A stretch of 64,000 bases of DNA from Liolophura sinensis (Eukaryota > Mollusca > Polyplacophora > Chitonida > Chitonidae), in NCBI RefSeq assembly GCF_032854445.1, contig NC_088300.1, positions 22,985,608 through 23,049,607 on the forward strand, written 5' to 3'. Position numbers and translations under genes: made by a program. The notes beneath the pieces are model-generated. The model saw only the letters and a list, made by a program, of their open reading frames with translations, ran no database searches and was not told the origin of the DNA. The first letter of the stretch is position 1. Each line of letters starts with the position of its first letter. This document shows, in pieces, positions 37,901 to 48,947 of the stretch.

Positions 37901-40452
37901 ACATCGCAATTTCTAACCTTTTTACGCCTTTCTCGAGATTATTTTTCCTGTGCAACCGCAGACTGAAAAATGACCGCAGAAAACCACAGTAACATCGACT
38001 GAGTGACTGTCGATTTGAACACACGAGCTCAAAACTCGTTGCTGAGATTGAAAATAAAACCAAGTGCAACCTGACTAAGTTTTTGAGTTTTGCATATCGA
38101 ATTTAGTTTGAAATGATTTCGCGTTTGAATCCTAGACAATTTCTTGTTTGACGTAGATATGATACAACACTGGATTCAATTTAGATTCGAGCACATCCAG
38201 TGACTGCAATGGAATTTACGCTAGCAGGTGATCTCCGCTGGGAAGCTGTACGGTCATTTGCTCTTGGGATGATTGTGGTGGGTATATAACAGGTGCATAC
38301 TCAGATCACGGCCTCTGGGAGTGTAGCCTCCGTGGTGGGACCAAATCATAGCAGGTGCCCTTAATATTGGAACAGTGGGCTGTGTAGGTACACCCAGAAA
38401 TCACGTGATTATATTATTAGAGATGTAACTACATAGACGATAACCGTTATGTCTTAAATATGTATTTCCTAAGCTGAAGAATATAACGTACTGTATGAAA
38501 TCAAATTTTAGAATGTATATAATTTCCAAAGGCCTAGAATTCATGCAATATATCCATTATACACCTAGTGATAGTTTTTATTTATATATTTCATTAATAT
38601 TCATGGTTATTTCATTTATTCGAAGTCTGTATGATTATTTACGTATGCATGGGTAGGGAAAACACGTACTTTGTCAAACGGTCAAAAATGGTAAACAGAG
38701 TGTGACCCGTAACAATGTTTTATACCACTCAGCTCTATGCATTTTGGACTTACCTATCAATCATACGCGCATGTAGTCATCAATCTCGCTGTGAGTTCAT
38801 CCGTAATGGACGTTCCAGGTCAATAGTAACACAAAGAACACAAAGTACCAAAAGCTAAGAAAGTATATGAAGTATGAAATAAAGACCGAATCATTCAATC
38901 TATCTCACATTGTTATACGTATGCCCTTGAGTTGGCCCGCTATGTTTTCGCTTAGGCTGGGTGAAATATTTCGTTTAGATTGGGTAAAATATCTCAGTTC
39001 GCTATATACTTAAATTGGCCTCTGATATGTTTAAGATTACAGATTGAAATTTCTTCGTAGCTTGAATTCAAAAGATAATCCCCTAACAATAACAATGGAT
39101 CATGAGAGAGTTTTTACCTGAGGTATTCCGCCATTGACCACCTCTCCATCCGCCAACAATCGAGGATAAAAACCAAGGTGATTGGCGTAAAATATAACGA
39201 TTTCCTCTCCGTAGAAGTGTTGATGAGTGTTGTGAAGTATTCCGTATTTGGTCAGTTTAGGAAGAATTCCATACCGAGTTCCACACTTCTTCGACGGAAT
39301 GTTCCAAATAACAAGGAAGGGCTTGGGACTGGGCGGTTCCAACTGACGAGTGGTCATAGCGCTCAATAGGCTATCCGTTGTAACGACAGTCCTATTCTTT
39401 CCCTCACTGGTCTCATTTTGACCACTATCTGCTTTAGTCGTTTCCTTCGTCTCATTTGGTCTAGAAATATGAGTATTATTTGCTACCGGAACTGTTGTTC
39501 TCTTTGTGGTTGGCGCCGGTATGTGTCCAATATCGTTATTCTGTGAAGACGTGGTTGTTGTTGTTGTAACGAGGTAGGTCAGTGTACTCTGTGGGACATT
39601 GGACTCGCTAAATGGGACATCCAACACTTCGGGATCATTGGGAATTTCATTTTCAACATTATTGGAGTCCAATCCTTCATCGGACATGAATCCATACAAT
39701 GCATTATTTGGGCCTTCTGCAGACTTCTTATCCTCCACATCGTTGGGGTTAAATATCACTGATGTCGGTTCTTCAATGCGACGACGTGCCACCGTGTCTT
39801 CAAATCGTTCCGGAACATTGACCCGTCTCGAGGTTCCGTTTCCACTAGCTTCTTCGACAGGAGGCGCATGTCGGGTAACGCTGTTGACTCTTGTAGCTAG
39901 ATCTAGAAACTGACTGGCAGATTCTCCATTAGAGCGGTTGACATTTGTTGTAACGCCTGTAACGCCGCTGGAAGATTTCCCAGTAGCGTTGTTGACTCTT
40001 GTAGTTACGTCTACCAACGTGTAGGATTGCCCAGCAGAACTGTTGACTCTTGTGATGACGGCGTCGGAGTGGTTTCTCTTGGTACCTGCTGGGGGTTCGC
40101 TTACGCGTCTGTCTGCAGACTCGGCATTTGTTATAACTGTTTGTTTTGTACCTATCCTTTCTGGTGTTAACGCTGGCAAGGATATTAACTGCAAAACTGA
40201 TGACGTACTTTTGCCATCGTCCCCATTTAATTTACTCGAAGCAAGTGTTGTTACGCCCATGGTATAATGATTACTTTGTCCATTTGAAGTTTCCAACATT
40301 GTCGACGGATGGCTGGCATGTTTTGCTGTCAATACATCCAAAGCACAGCATACATTTGCAACAAGAGCTAACCTTATAAATGTAAGCATCGAAAACCAGG
40401 AAGGTGTTTTCGATCTGCATTTCGATCTGCGGCGACAATAACTACTTGGCAT
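28621..40452 (-). CDS. Hyaluronidase (glycoside hydrolase family 56) with long N-terminal extension, five coding exons
   Basis: Exons (minus strand): 40452-39118, 33330-33086, 32300-32160, 31440-31233, 28992-28621. Phases agree at every junction (0, 2, 2, 0); total 2301 nt, 766 residues. GH56 enzymes cleave hyaluronan/chondroitin. Landmarks: FLVIWNIPS (about 379-387), FYANHLGFYP (about 421-430), NGGIPQ ending at 445, the acid/base motif GVIDWESWRP with Asp476 and Glu478, WGFYLFPDCYN (546-556), ALYPSIYL (584-591), SSGIVLWE with Trp664, and a C-terminal EGF-like module (CEGRGRC, CSCFEGWRGTRC). Active-site residues look intact. Residues about 1-38 have a basic N-terminus and a hydrophobic stretch (signal peptide or type II anchor); about 45-375 are Ser/Thr/Asn/Val-rich with degenerate 'TRVNxxxG' repeats, unusual for the family. 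Exon 4 lies between arrays of its own splice junctions. The Met at 40452 is the first in frame I could support. Confidence 0.93.
29650..30335 (-). repeat. 51-bp minisatellite made of hyaluronidase exon 4 end plus splice donor (13 copies)
   Basis: On the minus strand each unit reads 'agatacagcgatacaaactt' + 'ccttctgtcacgg' then 'gtaagttacattag'. The first part encodes RYSDTNFLLSR, the true end of exon 4, and the second is the intron 4 donor. Thirteen units start about every 51 bp; eleven keep GTAAGT or GTAAAT at the donor position, two have GATAAGT. The reading frame is kept across most units (17 codons each). Confidence 0.93.
30379..31191. mobile_element. Putative non-autonomous DNA element with imperfect terminal inverted repeats (813 bp)
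   Basis: The left end 'cagtcatacgctgccaaaat' + 'tgcctttag' is matched in inverse by 31145-31191 ('cagtcatactcgctaccaaa' + 'attgcctttag' on the minus strand). Weaker inverted similarity continues inward to about 110 bp ('gatctacacattgacatat' vs 'gctctacacttggatatg'). No clear target-site duplication and no transposase. It lies between exon 4 with its partial unit and the 51-bp array. Confidence 0.7.
30486..30740. mobile_element. Putative nested MITE with 14-bp perfect inverted ends
   Basis: 'aatgggataccggc' at 30497-30510 is perfectly inverted at 30716-30729. Imperfect similarity extends outward ('aacact' at both ends). It lies inside the 813-bp element. Confidence 0.6.
31192..31232 (-). repeat. 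Partial 51-bp unit directly after exon 4
   Basis: Right after the true donor the minus strand reads 'gggtcagatacagcgataca' then stops matching at about 31196, at the edge of a terminal-inverted-repeat element. It shows the array originally began at exon 4 itself. Confidence 0.85.
31233..31440 (-). CDS. Hyaluronidase exon 4 (flanked by arrays of its own junctions)
   Basis: Acceptor CTCTTCCCTACAG, donor TCACGG|GTAAGT; enters phase 2, leaves phase 0. Encodes LWWLFRASGALYPSIYL through ARIRYSDTNFLLSR. The last 36 nt and the donor form the first unit of the 51-bp repeat seen at 29650-30335, and the first ~45 nt resemble the units at 31444-31920. Confidence 0.94.
31444..31920 (-). repeat. ~75-bp minisatellite resembling the hyaluronidase exon 4 acceptor and exon start (six copies)
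   Basis: On the minus strand units run 'acagttttctttccag' then 'gtttggataatagttcagag' + 'ccagtctgactctacccctc'. The true exon 4 junction is 'actcttccctacag' then 'gttgtggtggctgtttcgag' + 'ccagtggagctctctacccg'. All six copies keep CAG at the junction position (31500, 31585, 31660, 31735, 31809, 31886). Similarity to the exon is about 70% by eye; units carry in-frame stops after the junction. Confidence 0.8.
32160..32300 (-). CDS. Hyaluronidase exon 3
   Basis: Acceptor TATTTTACAG, donor GACAG|GTACTC, phase 2 at both ends. Encodes RRFITATLSLAKDLRP and WGFYLFPDCYN, highly diagnostic of GH56. Confidence 0.95.
33086..33330 (-). CDS. Hyaluronidase exon 2 (catalytic acid motif)
   Basis: Acceptor GTTTTTTCAG, donor GCAAG|GTTAGA, entering in phase 0 and leaving in phase 2. 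Encodes residues 446-526, including VIDWESWRPIFRRNW with the catalytic Asp-x-Glu. The open frame extends beyond both splice sites, but the neighbouring exons require these boundaries. Confidence 0.95.
33605..33762 (+). mobile_element. SINE 3' two-thirds
   Basis: From 'gcctttctccccggccgtgc' through 'ccataatgctggtcgctctc' to an (AAAT)n tail; short head and altered '...ttatttatttttgagtacg'. Confidence 0.85.
35908..36088 (+). mobile_element. SINE 3' two-thirds with expanded tail
   Basis: 'gggaaggtctgccagcaacc', 'tttcccccgggcactgcccg' and 'tcctcccaccataatactgg' are followed by a tail expanded to (AACT)n then (AAAT)n. Confidence 0.9.
36237..36425 (-). mobile_element. SINE with internal deletion and 9-bp target-site duplication
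   Basis: Has the tRNA-like head ('gggcctccgtggcctagtgg' on the minus strand) and the tail, but most of the core is deleted. 'acaactgat' duplications at 36228-36236 and 36426-36434 bound it. Confidence 0.9.
39118..40452 (-). CDS. Hyaluronidase exon 1 (signal/anchor, mucin-like region, start of GH56 domain)
   Basis: Encodes residues 1-445 and ends at NGGIPQ with donor CAG|GTAAAA, phase 0. The hydrophobic segment is WFSMLTFIRLALVANVCCAL. The middle has many Asn-x-Ser/Thr sequons and repeats such as VTTRVNNATGKSS and ITRVNSSAGQS. A later Met (residue 22) would give a more conventional signal peptide. Confidence 0.9.
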
Positions 40453-41999
40453 TTTTTTCCTCCGACACCGAAAAGTTATCCACGCCCTGCCTTCATCAAC
40501 TCAAACTGCAAGCGTTTGATGCAGGTAAACAGTTCCAGCCTACAGCAGGTCAATCTGCTACGCTTGAAAGGCAGAAATGACAACAACAACCACGAGAGAA
40601 TGCAGCATATATCCAATCTTCGAATGGATCTTCAGGAATGCGCAGCAACGGGGATCAACCTGCGTGCACTGCTGATAAACAGCCACCGCTGTGTTTAAGT
40701 CAAACGTTAGTCTTTACACCTGCATCACTGCATCAAGTTGAATGGCTCGCTAGATTATTACTGATGGAGAAGTCTCTGGGAAAGTGAAATTGTGAGCGGG
40801 AAAATAGTACGCGTAAACAAATGTTTCTTATGTGAACCGCATGCTGTGGTTTTTACGCAGCTATATTGGGAGTTGTGTCTTTAAGAGCGTATCTAGAACA
40901 GGTGCGTTGGTTTAATATTGAGCACTACTGACCCAAATTCGGCGCGTTAGTGGCCCGGATAGGCGCCTTAGGAGAAACTCTGTAGGCAGAGAAATGCTAT
41001 TTATACATAAACCTCGACCCAACCCCTAGTAACACAGAGAAAAACGATGAATGTTATATTTTCCCAAGACTGTCTTAATTAACAGCGTCTGGTCTTCAAC
41101 GAAAATAAAACCCGTAGTTCATTAGTTCTTAATTCTTTTGGGAGGATCGGCCTACAGAATACGTCCAACTGGCATTTGTTTGGAACACGGAAAGACAAAA
41201 CAAAACCGAGGAATATAATATAATGTCAACAAAAACCAGTCACTTTCGTTTGTTTTTCTCTCGTTTTACCTTTCTTACTTCACCCAACTGGAAATAAACA
41301 ATTTATTTTCTTCCAGAAAGGCACGCCATTGGCATTTTCACCAATGATACATTCTCCATTCTTTCCCAGGATTGTCTCTTTTATTGTTCTATACATTCTA
41401 AAAATACATACAATTTGTCACACCAAAGCTAACAAATTTCTTTGCCTGTATCTTGAAATAATTGCATCGGAATCTTTTTTTGGATAAACCGCCGAGAGCG
41501 ACCCAACGGATTGAGCCAGTTCATGCCAAAGCCATAAGCGCGGGGAAAGGTGCCAATCTGGCTCTTTCCTGATTGCTCGGAATTTGCATACGCGACCTCA
41601 TTTGGCATAAGACACAAACATAGGAACCGTTCACGCTACCTGACCTCCCCGAAACCGAAGACCTGTGACACGCAATACTCACGTATAGGACTACCAGAAG
41701 TAAAGGATATCCTTGATTTAAAAGAAGGCAAAACAAACATGCCGCGTAAACACGGCCTCCAGATGTTTGAATGAAGTTTGAATTGTTACCGTATGTCGCT
41801 GATGTTAAACTGGGGTACGACTTGTGAGGTGTTCACTGGCGTATCCAGCCTTCAGACATGTGTATACAATAACAAACAGAAAGGTTTGGCCAGAATTCTA
41901 CTCACATCAGTGTTACAAACTGACTCTCCCTCAGGGCCAAGGGGAACACGTGTGATCTATACAAATGGGATACTCAATGTAACTTCTTAGGGAAGCTTC

Positions 42000-42578
42000 G
42001 GTAACACAAAACACATTCATACTACACAACATCTGTGCTGACAATAAACTATTGAAGTACTGAAGGACGTTGTTAACTCTATTTTTTCTTCGCTTGTGCA
42101 ATGGCGGTAAGTTTTATTGCTGGAGGACAACGTACTGGAAATATAACACCGACCTGTGCAAAATAATGACGGAAACAATAATGGAATATATATTACATAA
42201 AGATTTAATGCTATTTTTGAACCTGTTTAGAATTCATTAAATAGAAACAAAACTGAACAATATGTGTACCTCAATATACATACTGATCATACAACCCTGA
42301 ATAAACTCGGCTTTTAAATTGCATACAGAAACTTTATATCGTCTCTATATACGAAAGTAAAATAAGGAAGTGCATGGATACCATAATGTTGTATTTATTT
42401 ATCTGATTGATATTTTACACCGTTCTCAAGAATATTTCACTTAAACGATGGAGTATTGGAGTCCAATCCTGGAAAATGGAGTAAGTAAATATGCTCAAGC
42501 TAAGAGATTTCTACTTCCAGCTGCAATAGTTTATTGTCAGCACAGATGTTGTGTAGTATGAATGTGTTTTGTGTTACC
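42000..42578. repeat. Perfect 55-bp inverted repeat bounding a 579-bp segment
   Basis: 42000-42054 ('ggtaacacaaaacacattca' onward to 'aaactattg') is the exact reverse complement of 42524-42578. The 469-bp spacer includes a SINE fragment. No target-site duplication is evident. Confidence 0.93.
42392..42452 (-). mobile_element. SINE tail fragment
   Basis: 'tgtatttatttatctgattg' then 'tctcaagaatatttcactta', matching the 3' end of the family on the minus strand. Confidence 0.8.
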
Positions 42579-44804
42579 CCTTTTGGACAATTGCACTCAT
42601 CGACGCTTCGTGCTCCCCACTTGTGAGTAACGTATACCGGTAGCTGTTTGGTATAATCATCTTAAATAAGTTGGGGACCCGAGGGCCTTGTTCATTAGAA
42701 TGTAATCTTTTGCTGACAAGTAATTGTGGGTATGTCGGTTATGCCACTAATTACATCAGTAAAAACACGTGTTACGTTTCACAAACAGTGTGCCTGAACC
42801 AGTCAAGCAGATATATGGTCTTTTACCTGAAGTGCACAACAGTTGTAAAATCTGTCAATTTTTCGTTCCATGAAGGTTTTTTCCTTTTGTTAAGGTCAGT
42901 GATATTTGCACTTTGACAGGCCCGATGTGCCTCAATGCATATTACATGTTATACACTGTGTAACTGTGTAGCATTAGCTGATACATGTAATTCTGTATAT
43001 ATAGGGACTATATCAGAATTAACATAGACACAACCACATTACATTACTTCTGGAAATTATATCTGTCTGCATGAGTTCACCTTTTACAGTCATAAGACAC
43101 GTTTGCTTATTTCTTAATCTGAACACTGCGTAAAACATCAATTAAATGAATAAATAGAGAAAGTCTTATCCTGCGTACATGCAAACACTAATCCTGCACA
43201 AATGCACACACTAATCCTGCACAAATGCACACGCGAATCCTGCACAAATGCACACAATCTCATTATAAGTCTTACATTAGAAATAAGAATAAACAGCACA
43301 ATACTCATAAAAATATTCATTCAGATTTTTAAAGTTCCGCTATTCATAACCTATAACAGTTTATTCCGATTAATAATTGTGACTTTAATTCTTTAAGTAA
43401 AACACAGCTTGGAAATACAGGTTCTGTTGTATATTTCACTCAGTTGTTTTCTCAAGGTACGAGTCAAAGTCGTTTACGCCTCCTGAGTTCTGGCTTGTAT
43501 AAAGACATCTAGTAACACCTTAGCGCACAGGATCGGAATAATCTGAGGAATAGCCGCATTACGCTTTCATAGTTTGTTCCACCGGAATACAGGGACAACC
43601 CGTAATTAATTCCTTTCTTCATTTGCTGAAGTAAAATAAAAAGTGTGTGCTAATATAGATTAAATCACACAAAACATAGCATTCATATTTATATGTTTTT
43701 ATACTAAACAGACATATTATGTAGGGCTAATGCTTGCATGGGCTCAACGAAAAAATGTTGGAAGTTTTCAAGTTTTTTTTACCGTAATCAGGAATAACAA
43801 AGCTGTGTAGAAACGGAGGATATAGTTTCAGTGTGGCCTGCGGAATAATCCTGACTACACATATAGGCCTACTTAAAAATTAAAATTGATTACAGGCTAT
43901 AGAAGCAGGCGTTTTCAGCAAAGCTGCCTTTTCCCCTTCACCATCCATGTTAAGATACCTATTCTACTCCAGCTGCACATTCAACAGAGGGAGGGAACTT
44001 GAGTCGCTGAGAAAAGAAATCATGCGGTTTTAAAGACGTGTGGTTATTGTGTAGTGCAGTTGCAGGATAACAAAGTATTAGCGCCATACATGTGGGTCAG
44101 CTGATGCGCTGATGTACCGAGCAGTACTGAGCCACATTCATCAATGGTACACGGTAGGTCAAACGGCCATATCTGTGACTATCAGCTGCAAAAGGTTAGG
44201 TTTTAAACGACGCCATAGTCAGATTTTTAGGATTTATATTCACGGTCTGAAGATGCATATACTGTAACGTACTGGATGAAATGAATTTTCTTCTGACTCC
44301 GGCGAGAGCAAACCTGTAATACTGATACTAATTTCAATAAATCGAAGCAGTGCAGTGGTTTGTGTAAAAAAAAAAAAAAAAAAAAAAATGTTATCTGTCC
44401 GAAGTTACACATTACCCGCAACAGACACTTTTTTAAATCATGGCATGGCCAAATCACTGGAAATTCCCCCATTGTTTGTATCATGCAGTGTGGAGAAATA
44501 ACACTAAACTTTTATTGGGAACAAAAGGAAACAAAGAAAAAAAACATAATTTGACTGGTATTTTATGAACTATGCTCTAGGTGGGTTTACATACCAGTTA
44601 CCAAACTGAATAAAACTATGTGAATAGATTTATAATTTGTTTTACCCAGCTTGTCAGGCTAATCTGCTGCCTTCGTACGCACGCTTTGCTTATTTTATAA
44701 TAATATTATGCATTGCGTGTAACATTTACATGCTAATTGATTCATTTTAAATATGATTTCATTTTTTACATCAAAATAAAAGTCAGGTGGTAATAACGGT
44801 CAGC

Positions 44805-44940
44805 CGCAGTTGGACACAGACCCCCATTACAACTTCCGTTTTTCGGTAGGGTTGTAGTTCTGTGAATTTTAGGGTATAAAGTCTTTTTTTGCTCCCAGGC
44901 GTCCATTTTTGGTGCACATGTGCATGCTTGGTATTAAAAT
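44805..44940 (-). repeat. Unnamed interspersed repeat, copy 1
   Basis: Shares with 49683-49830 the landmarks 'acttccgtttttcgg', 'gaattttagggtataaagtc' and 'tttttggtgcaca'. The two copies are similar but diverged. Confidence 0.65.
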
Positions 44941-45373
44941 GCTGGAAACTGTCTAAACTTTGAGGAGGTATGAGCTTTATTGATGAAAGTTTGAAATTCT
45001 GGGCGAGAGGACACGAGGTGTGAGGTAGTGATGAGGCTGCGAGTGACGTCCCCTTGGCGTTGCTAGGCACGCCTCCCAGCTGCCGGCATGGAAAGGTCCA
45101 GATTTTGACGGTCAACCTATGTCAAGATTTTTATGGCTTCTTTCTCACAGGCTGGGCCAGGTATGCACCAAAGCTTATTGGCCACGGAATGTTTGGGACT
45201 GAACTACAGCGCTAGACGTTAACAATGTCGCTTATGGAAAATTAATGGGGGTCCGAGGCCAGTTTGCTGCCGACAGGCCGATACACAAAAACTGAAACGT
45301 CATTCATTTACGCGCACTTGCATCGGAGAGTATTTATATCCCCTTTACTCACGCGTAATGATTCATTTTCAGC

Positions 45374-46429
45374 ATGGCTTCCAACCTGGCAAGCGGTACT
45401 GCATCTTCCAGTTCACGAGGTGATGGTGATCAAAACCTGGAAGATAAGAAAAACTTAGTGACCGATAAACTGCAGAAGAGGGAAGAGGAGCGTCTTGACC
45501 TTGTTCAGAAAAGGAGAGACGAGAAAGAGAAGGAATCTGCTGTCGATGAAGATGCGCAACTTTTCACTGTCAACTTCGCTCGGGAAAGTAACGCGATAGA
45601 GAGAGATTTAAAATTGTGCGATTCCGTAAAGAAATCCGAACTACCGGCTTATTTTGACAGAATGTCAGTGGGTGTGCAAAACCTGCAGAAATCCTTGTCT
45701 GACGCTACACTTTACCTTCCAGCCTACGACGTGCAGCATACCCAGGAAACCATCATTAAGCTTCAGGTTGACATCCATAACAAAAGAGGCGAACTCTTAC
45801 CTAAAAAGAAGTTTGCTTTCAAATCTAAGAAAAAAACTTTAGACAAACTGGACCGCCCTGCGTCTGGTAAAACTGGGGCATCGGCAGAAGAGAGGAATGC
45901 AGATATCGACGATATGACAATAGAGCTGGCCGACTGTAAGTTTGTAGACAGAAATGGTGAAATGTTGGGGATGTCTGGCAACGCTATCAAAATGAAGGAT
46001 GTGGCCTTAGCTAGGTTGTCGGACTGCAGGGTGAAGCTGCAGGGATCACCCAGTGCTGTGCATATAAGGGCCCTAAAAAACTGCCATGTTTTCTGTGGCC
46101 CTGTTAGCGGATCTATTTTCATCACTGATTGTTCGAATTGTGTGTTTGTGTTGTCATGCCAACAGTTGCGTATCCACACAACCACCGAGTCCAAATTTTA
46201 CATTCATGTGACAAGTCGGGCCATTATAGAAGATACAACAAGGGTAGAGTTTGCGCCCTACAACTGGAAATATGATGGCTTGGATGATGATTACAACATG
46301 TCAGGCCTTGACTTATCAAGGAACAACTGGGCATACATAGATGACTTTAACTGGTTAGCGAGCGATCAGCATTCCCCTAACTGGTCACTCATTGATGAAA
46401 AGGACAGAGTTCAAGCTTGGGATGTGTGA
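45374..46429 (+). CDS. TBCC: Tubulin-specific chaperone C (TBCC, tubulin cofactor C), intronless
   Basis: TBCC is the GTPase-activating cofactor that with cofactors D and E releases native alpha/beta-tubulin heterodimers in the cytoplasm. The 351-residue frame is complete and close to the family's usual length. An N-terminal charged helical region (about 25-145) corresponds to the spectrin-like bundle; a Lys-rich linker (144-160) leads to the TBCC/C-CAP beta-helix domain (about 180-340). The arginine finger motif CQQLR is present, with Arg266. Further signatures are HVTSRAIIED, VEFAPYNWKY, NNWAYIDDFNWLA and SPNWSLI. The start at 45374 is the first Met of the frame and gives a family-like N-terminus. 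A single-exon TBCC is also the vertebrate arrangement. Confidence 0.96.
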   Translation: MASNLASGTASSSSRGDGDQNLEDKKNLVTDKLQKREEERLDLVQKRRDEKEKESAVDEDAQLFTVNFARESNAIERDLKLCDSVKKSELPAYFDRMSVGVQNLQKSLSDATLYLPAYDVQHTQETIIKLQVDIHNKRGELLPKKKFAFKSKKKTLDKLDRPASGKTGASAEERNADIDDMTIELADCKFVDRNGEMLGMSGNAIKMKDVALARLSDCRVKLQGSPSAVHIRALKNCHVFCGPVSGSIFITDCSNCVFVLSCQQLRIHTTTESKFYIHVTSRAIIEDTTRVEFAPYNWKYDGLDDDYNMSGLDLSRNNWAYIDDFNWLASDQHSPNWSLIDEKDRVQAWDV

Positions 46430-48613
46430 CTATTGCTCTATTATATGAGTTTACCTCTAGTGTGCCATGTGATTTATATGTATCATTGTATGTTATGAAT
46501 TGTTGCATCTGACAGTTATAATATTGTGGGTCAGTTCAACCAAAAATTCAACTGTTCTGTATTTAAGACTGCAGACTCCGTGGGGAATCTATCCATTATC
46601 TAACAACTGCAAGTTTTATTCTGTCAATCTGATGAAATTAAGATCGTAATTTACATTTAGGAGTACCAATTTAAGCTACAACATTTCCACAGCTATGATT
46701 TAACTACGGTATTAAACCATTATTTCGCCATGCTACAGAATCAGATACGCCTGGTCGGAGAGTAAGTTTGATTGAACAGCTATATATATATCTTCCAGCC
46801 TGGCAGTAGGTGACTCTTCCAGCCAGGCAGTAGATGACTCTGCTCTATAAATAGAAATCAGAAACTGGCTGACACCCATGAGTCACACACTGTAGTCCTG
46901 TCTATGTACAAAAAGAAAAAAAAAATATGGACAAGTCAAGCTTAGTTGCTTAAAGACAGCAATTACCATTAATTTCTGCTTAAAGTCGGCGTTGTCTAAA
47001 CTTCAAAGAAAGACCAAAGGTTCTGATAATATAGTTTGTCAGCTATATTTTCATGTGAATCTTTTGCAGAAAAAGTAATATTTATTCACACTGTTCCTGG
47101 TAAAGTGACATCTGTATGGTCAATTGCTTGAAAAATAAGATTTATAATTTTTTTTTCGAAATGCCTCATACCTGTAAAATTAATTTCCAATCCAAGTTTT
47201 TTGACTTCTCTTTAGTAGACAAAATTTGACTTCACATTTCATGTAAACCTTGATGATGTATTATATCTATGTTATGTATTACCGGACAGAGTGGTAAATT
47301 TGCCTGCTTTTCCGAATGGGGGATTGCAGGAGGAAATGGTTACCTTTAGATTATTTGCAAAAGCTGCAAACACCTGATGTATGTTGATAAACATCTGCTT
47401 GTTTGTATTTCATAATCATATTGAGAACTTCATATGTAAGTGACATTAGGTCAGTGGTACCATTGATTCATGTTTTGTCAATATGAGTGATGGATTTATT
47501 TATATGGATAATTTCCCAAGGTAATGAATTCCTAATAATGCTAGATAACACATATATGGAAATAATAGAACTCTAAGTATAGACACGTAGGGTGTGTAGG
47601 CCCTACTTAGTTTGTAGTGTATTTACTGTTTAGTTTCCCATACATAGGCTTATTTTGTCAGTACACAACCTGGCCCCTCCCATCTCTTACCTAGCCACAA
47701 CCAATTGTCTGCCATTTACCAGTTACAACATTTGCTTTTAGGATTCTATAATTTATATATGGATAGAACTGCTTTTGTTTATCTTATCTGTTATTTTATA
47801 TGTTAAAACTTCTTATAGATCAAAAGATTAAATTTTTTAAAATCCATTATTTTTTTCAAAACTACGTAAATGTATTGTGGTAATCAAACACTTGTAGAAA
47901 ATAGTATGGCGAAAACATTTTATCTTAAAATCTTGTTCTTTTATCACTTTTGCTCATGACAAAATTAGAAAATTGACAATTAGAATGTGAGTTTTAAGAT
48001 TGAAATGACTTGGTGTTAATCTCTTGATGGTGACTTTGTTGGTATCTGATTATTTTCTGACTACAAGTCTAATATACAAGATCCATGGGTTTATTCAAAG
48101 TATATCCAGAGATTTGTGACTAGAAGGCGACAACTCAGGAAGGTTCTAAATTGGATTCTTGGGTTACCTCCCTTGATCCAGGACACAGCACGTTGCCTTC
48201 GTGTTGAATCGGATATCGAAGTGACTATGTCACAGGTCATCGCATTCACAGTGTTAATTTTGACCCTGCGTGACCAGAGGATTTCAGCCAATGAAATCCT
48301 GTCCCCATGCAGGCGCCTTTTGAATAGAGGTGGGTCATATTTTTATTCGGGCTTAGGATAAAGTCAAGTTTATACATGCCCTTGCCATTCATTATCATTT
48401 ATTAAGTTGGTACAAAAACAAATATTGGATGTCAGTTATTAGGCATTTATTTGTTTGTTTGTTTCAGTAGGCCCTATTTATTTTTTATTTATCTGTCCTG
48501 TATGTCTTTTGGTTGAAATTTCACACCGTGCTGATTTTCGGTTTACATTTAACTGTTCTGGCTGTTGGTTATGTTTATGTGGTGGAGGTATGGTTTGTGG
48601 TGGCATGAAGCAG

Positions 48614-48947
48614 GTTTCCTCATGAACTGATAAATCCGCGGCCGGACCTGAGAGTTGGATTCGAAGGTGTGGCCGCAATGGTCTACGACTTTAATCATGC
48701 CCCAGAACCTGGCGCGGCCCGTCGCGGAATGTATAAGGTGCTTGAATTCAATCCCATGTGGGCTACACACGAGCAGTGGGCTCAAATCCGCCTGCAGGAA
48801 ATGTGTAGGTTTCCCCGCACTCACACTGTTCGCGAGGCACTGGTGACTTTAAGTCGTCGACGCCGCAGTTTAACGTTCGTTGAAAACCACTTGTCGTCTA
48901 CCAACATGTACAAAAGTGTAATCCCAAACAACGATAACCATTTATAA
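48614..48947 (+). CDS. Possible terminal exon of an unrecognised gene
   Basis: After 'gcatgaagcag' an open frame runs 110 codons to a TAA at 48945-48947. It encodes FPHELINPRPDLRVGFEGVA, MVYDFNHAPEPGAARRG, FNPMWATHEQWAQIRLQEM and an Arg-rich segment ending VIPNNDNHL. The region is richer in G+C than its surroundings, with codon-like third positions, which suggests coding. I do not recognise the family. An in-frame Met lies at 48678, so it could also be a small single-exon gene. The open frame at 48116-48361 does not join it in frame. Confidence 0.35.

Larger units (their letters stand above)
33331..39117 (-). other. Hyaluronidase intron 1 (5.8 kb)
   Basis: Holds SINE copies at 33605, 35908 and 36237, an (AACT)n(AAAT)n stretch, and otherwise sequence in which I recognise nothing. 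Confidence 0.85.
40453..45373. other. Intergenic region between the divergent hyaluronidase and TBCC genes
   Basis: Both promoters should lie here. I found no convincing TATA box. Contents: a perfect 55-bp inverted repeat (42000/42578), SINE fragments near 42392 and 43125, poly-A (44365-44388) and an interspersed repeat at 44805. Confidence 0.6.

Noticed and set aside
44783-45115. Minus-strand 110-codon frame upstream of TBCC
   Set aside because: Part of it is the interspersed repeat shared with 49683-49830 and the frame is not conserved between the copies.
48116-48361. 82-codon frame as an exon spliced to 48614
   Set aside because: Its only good donor (GAG|GTGGGT) would join the next exon out of frame, and I recognise no motif.
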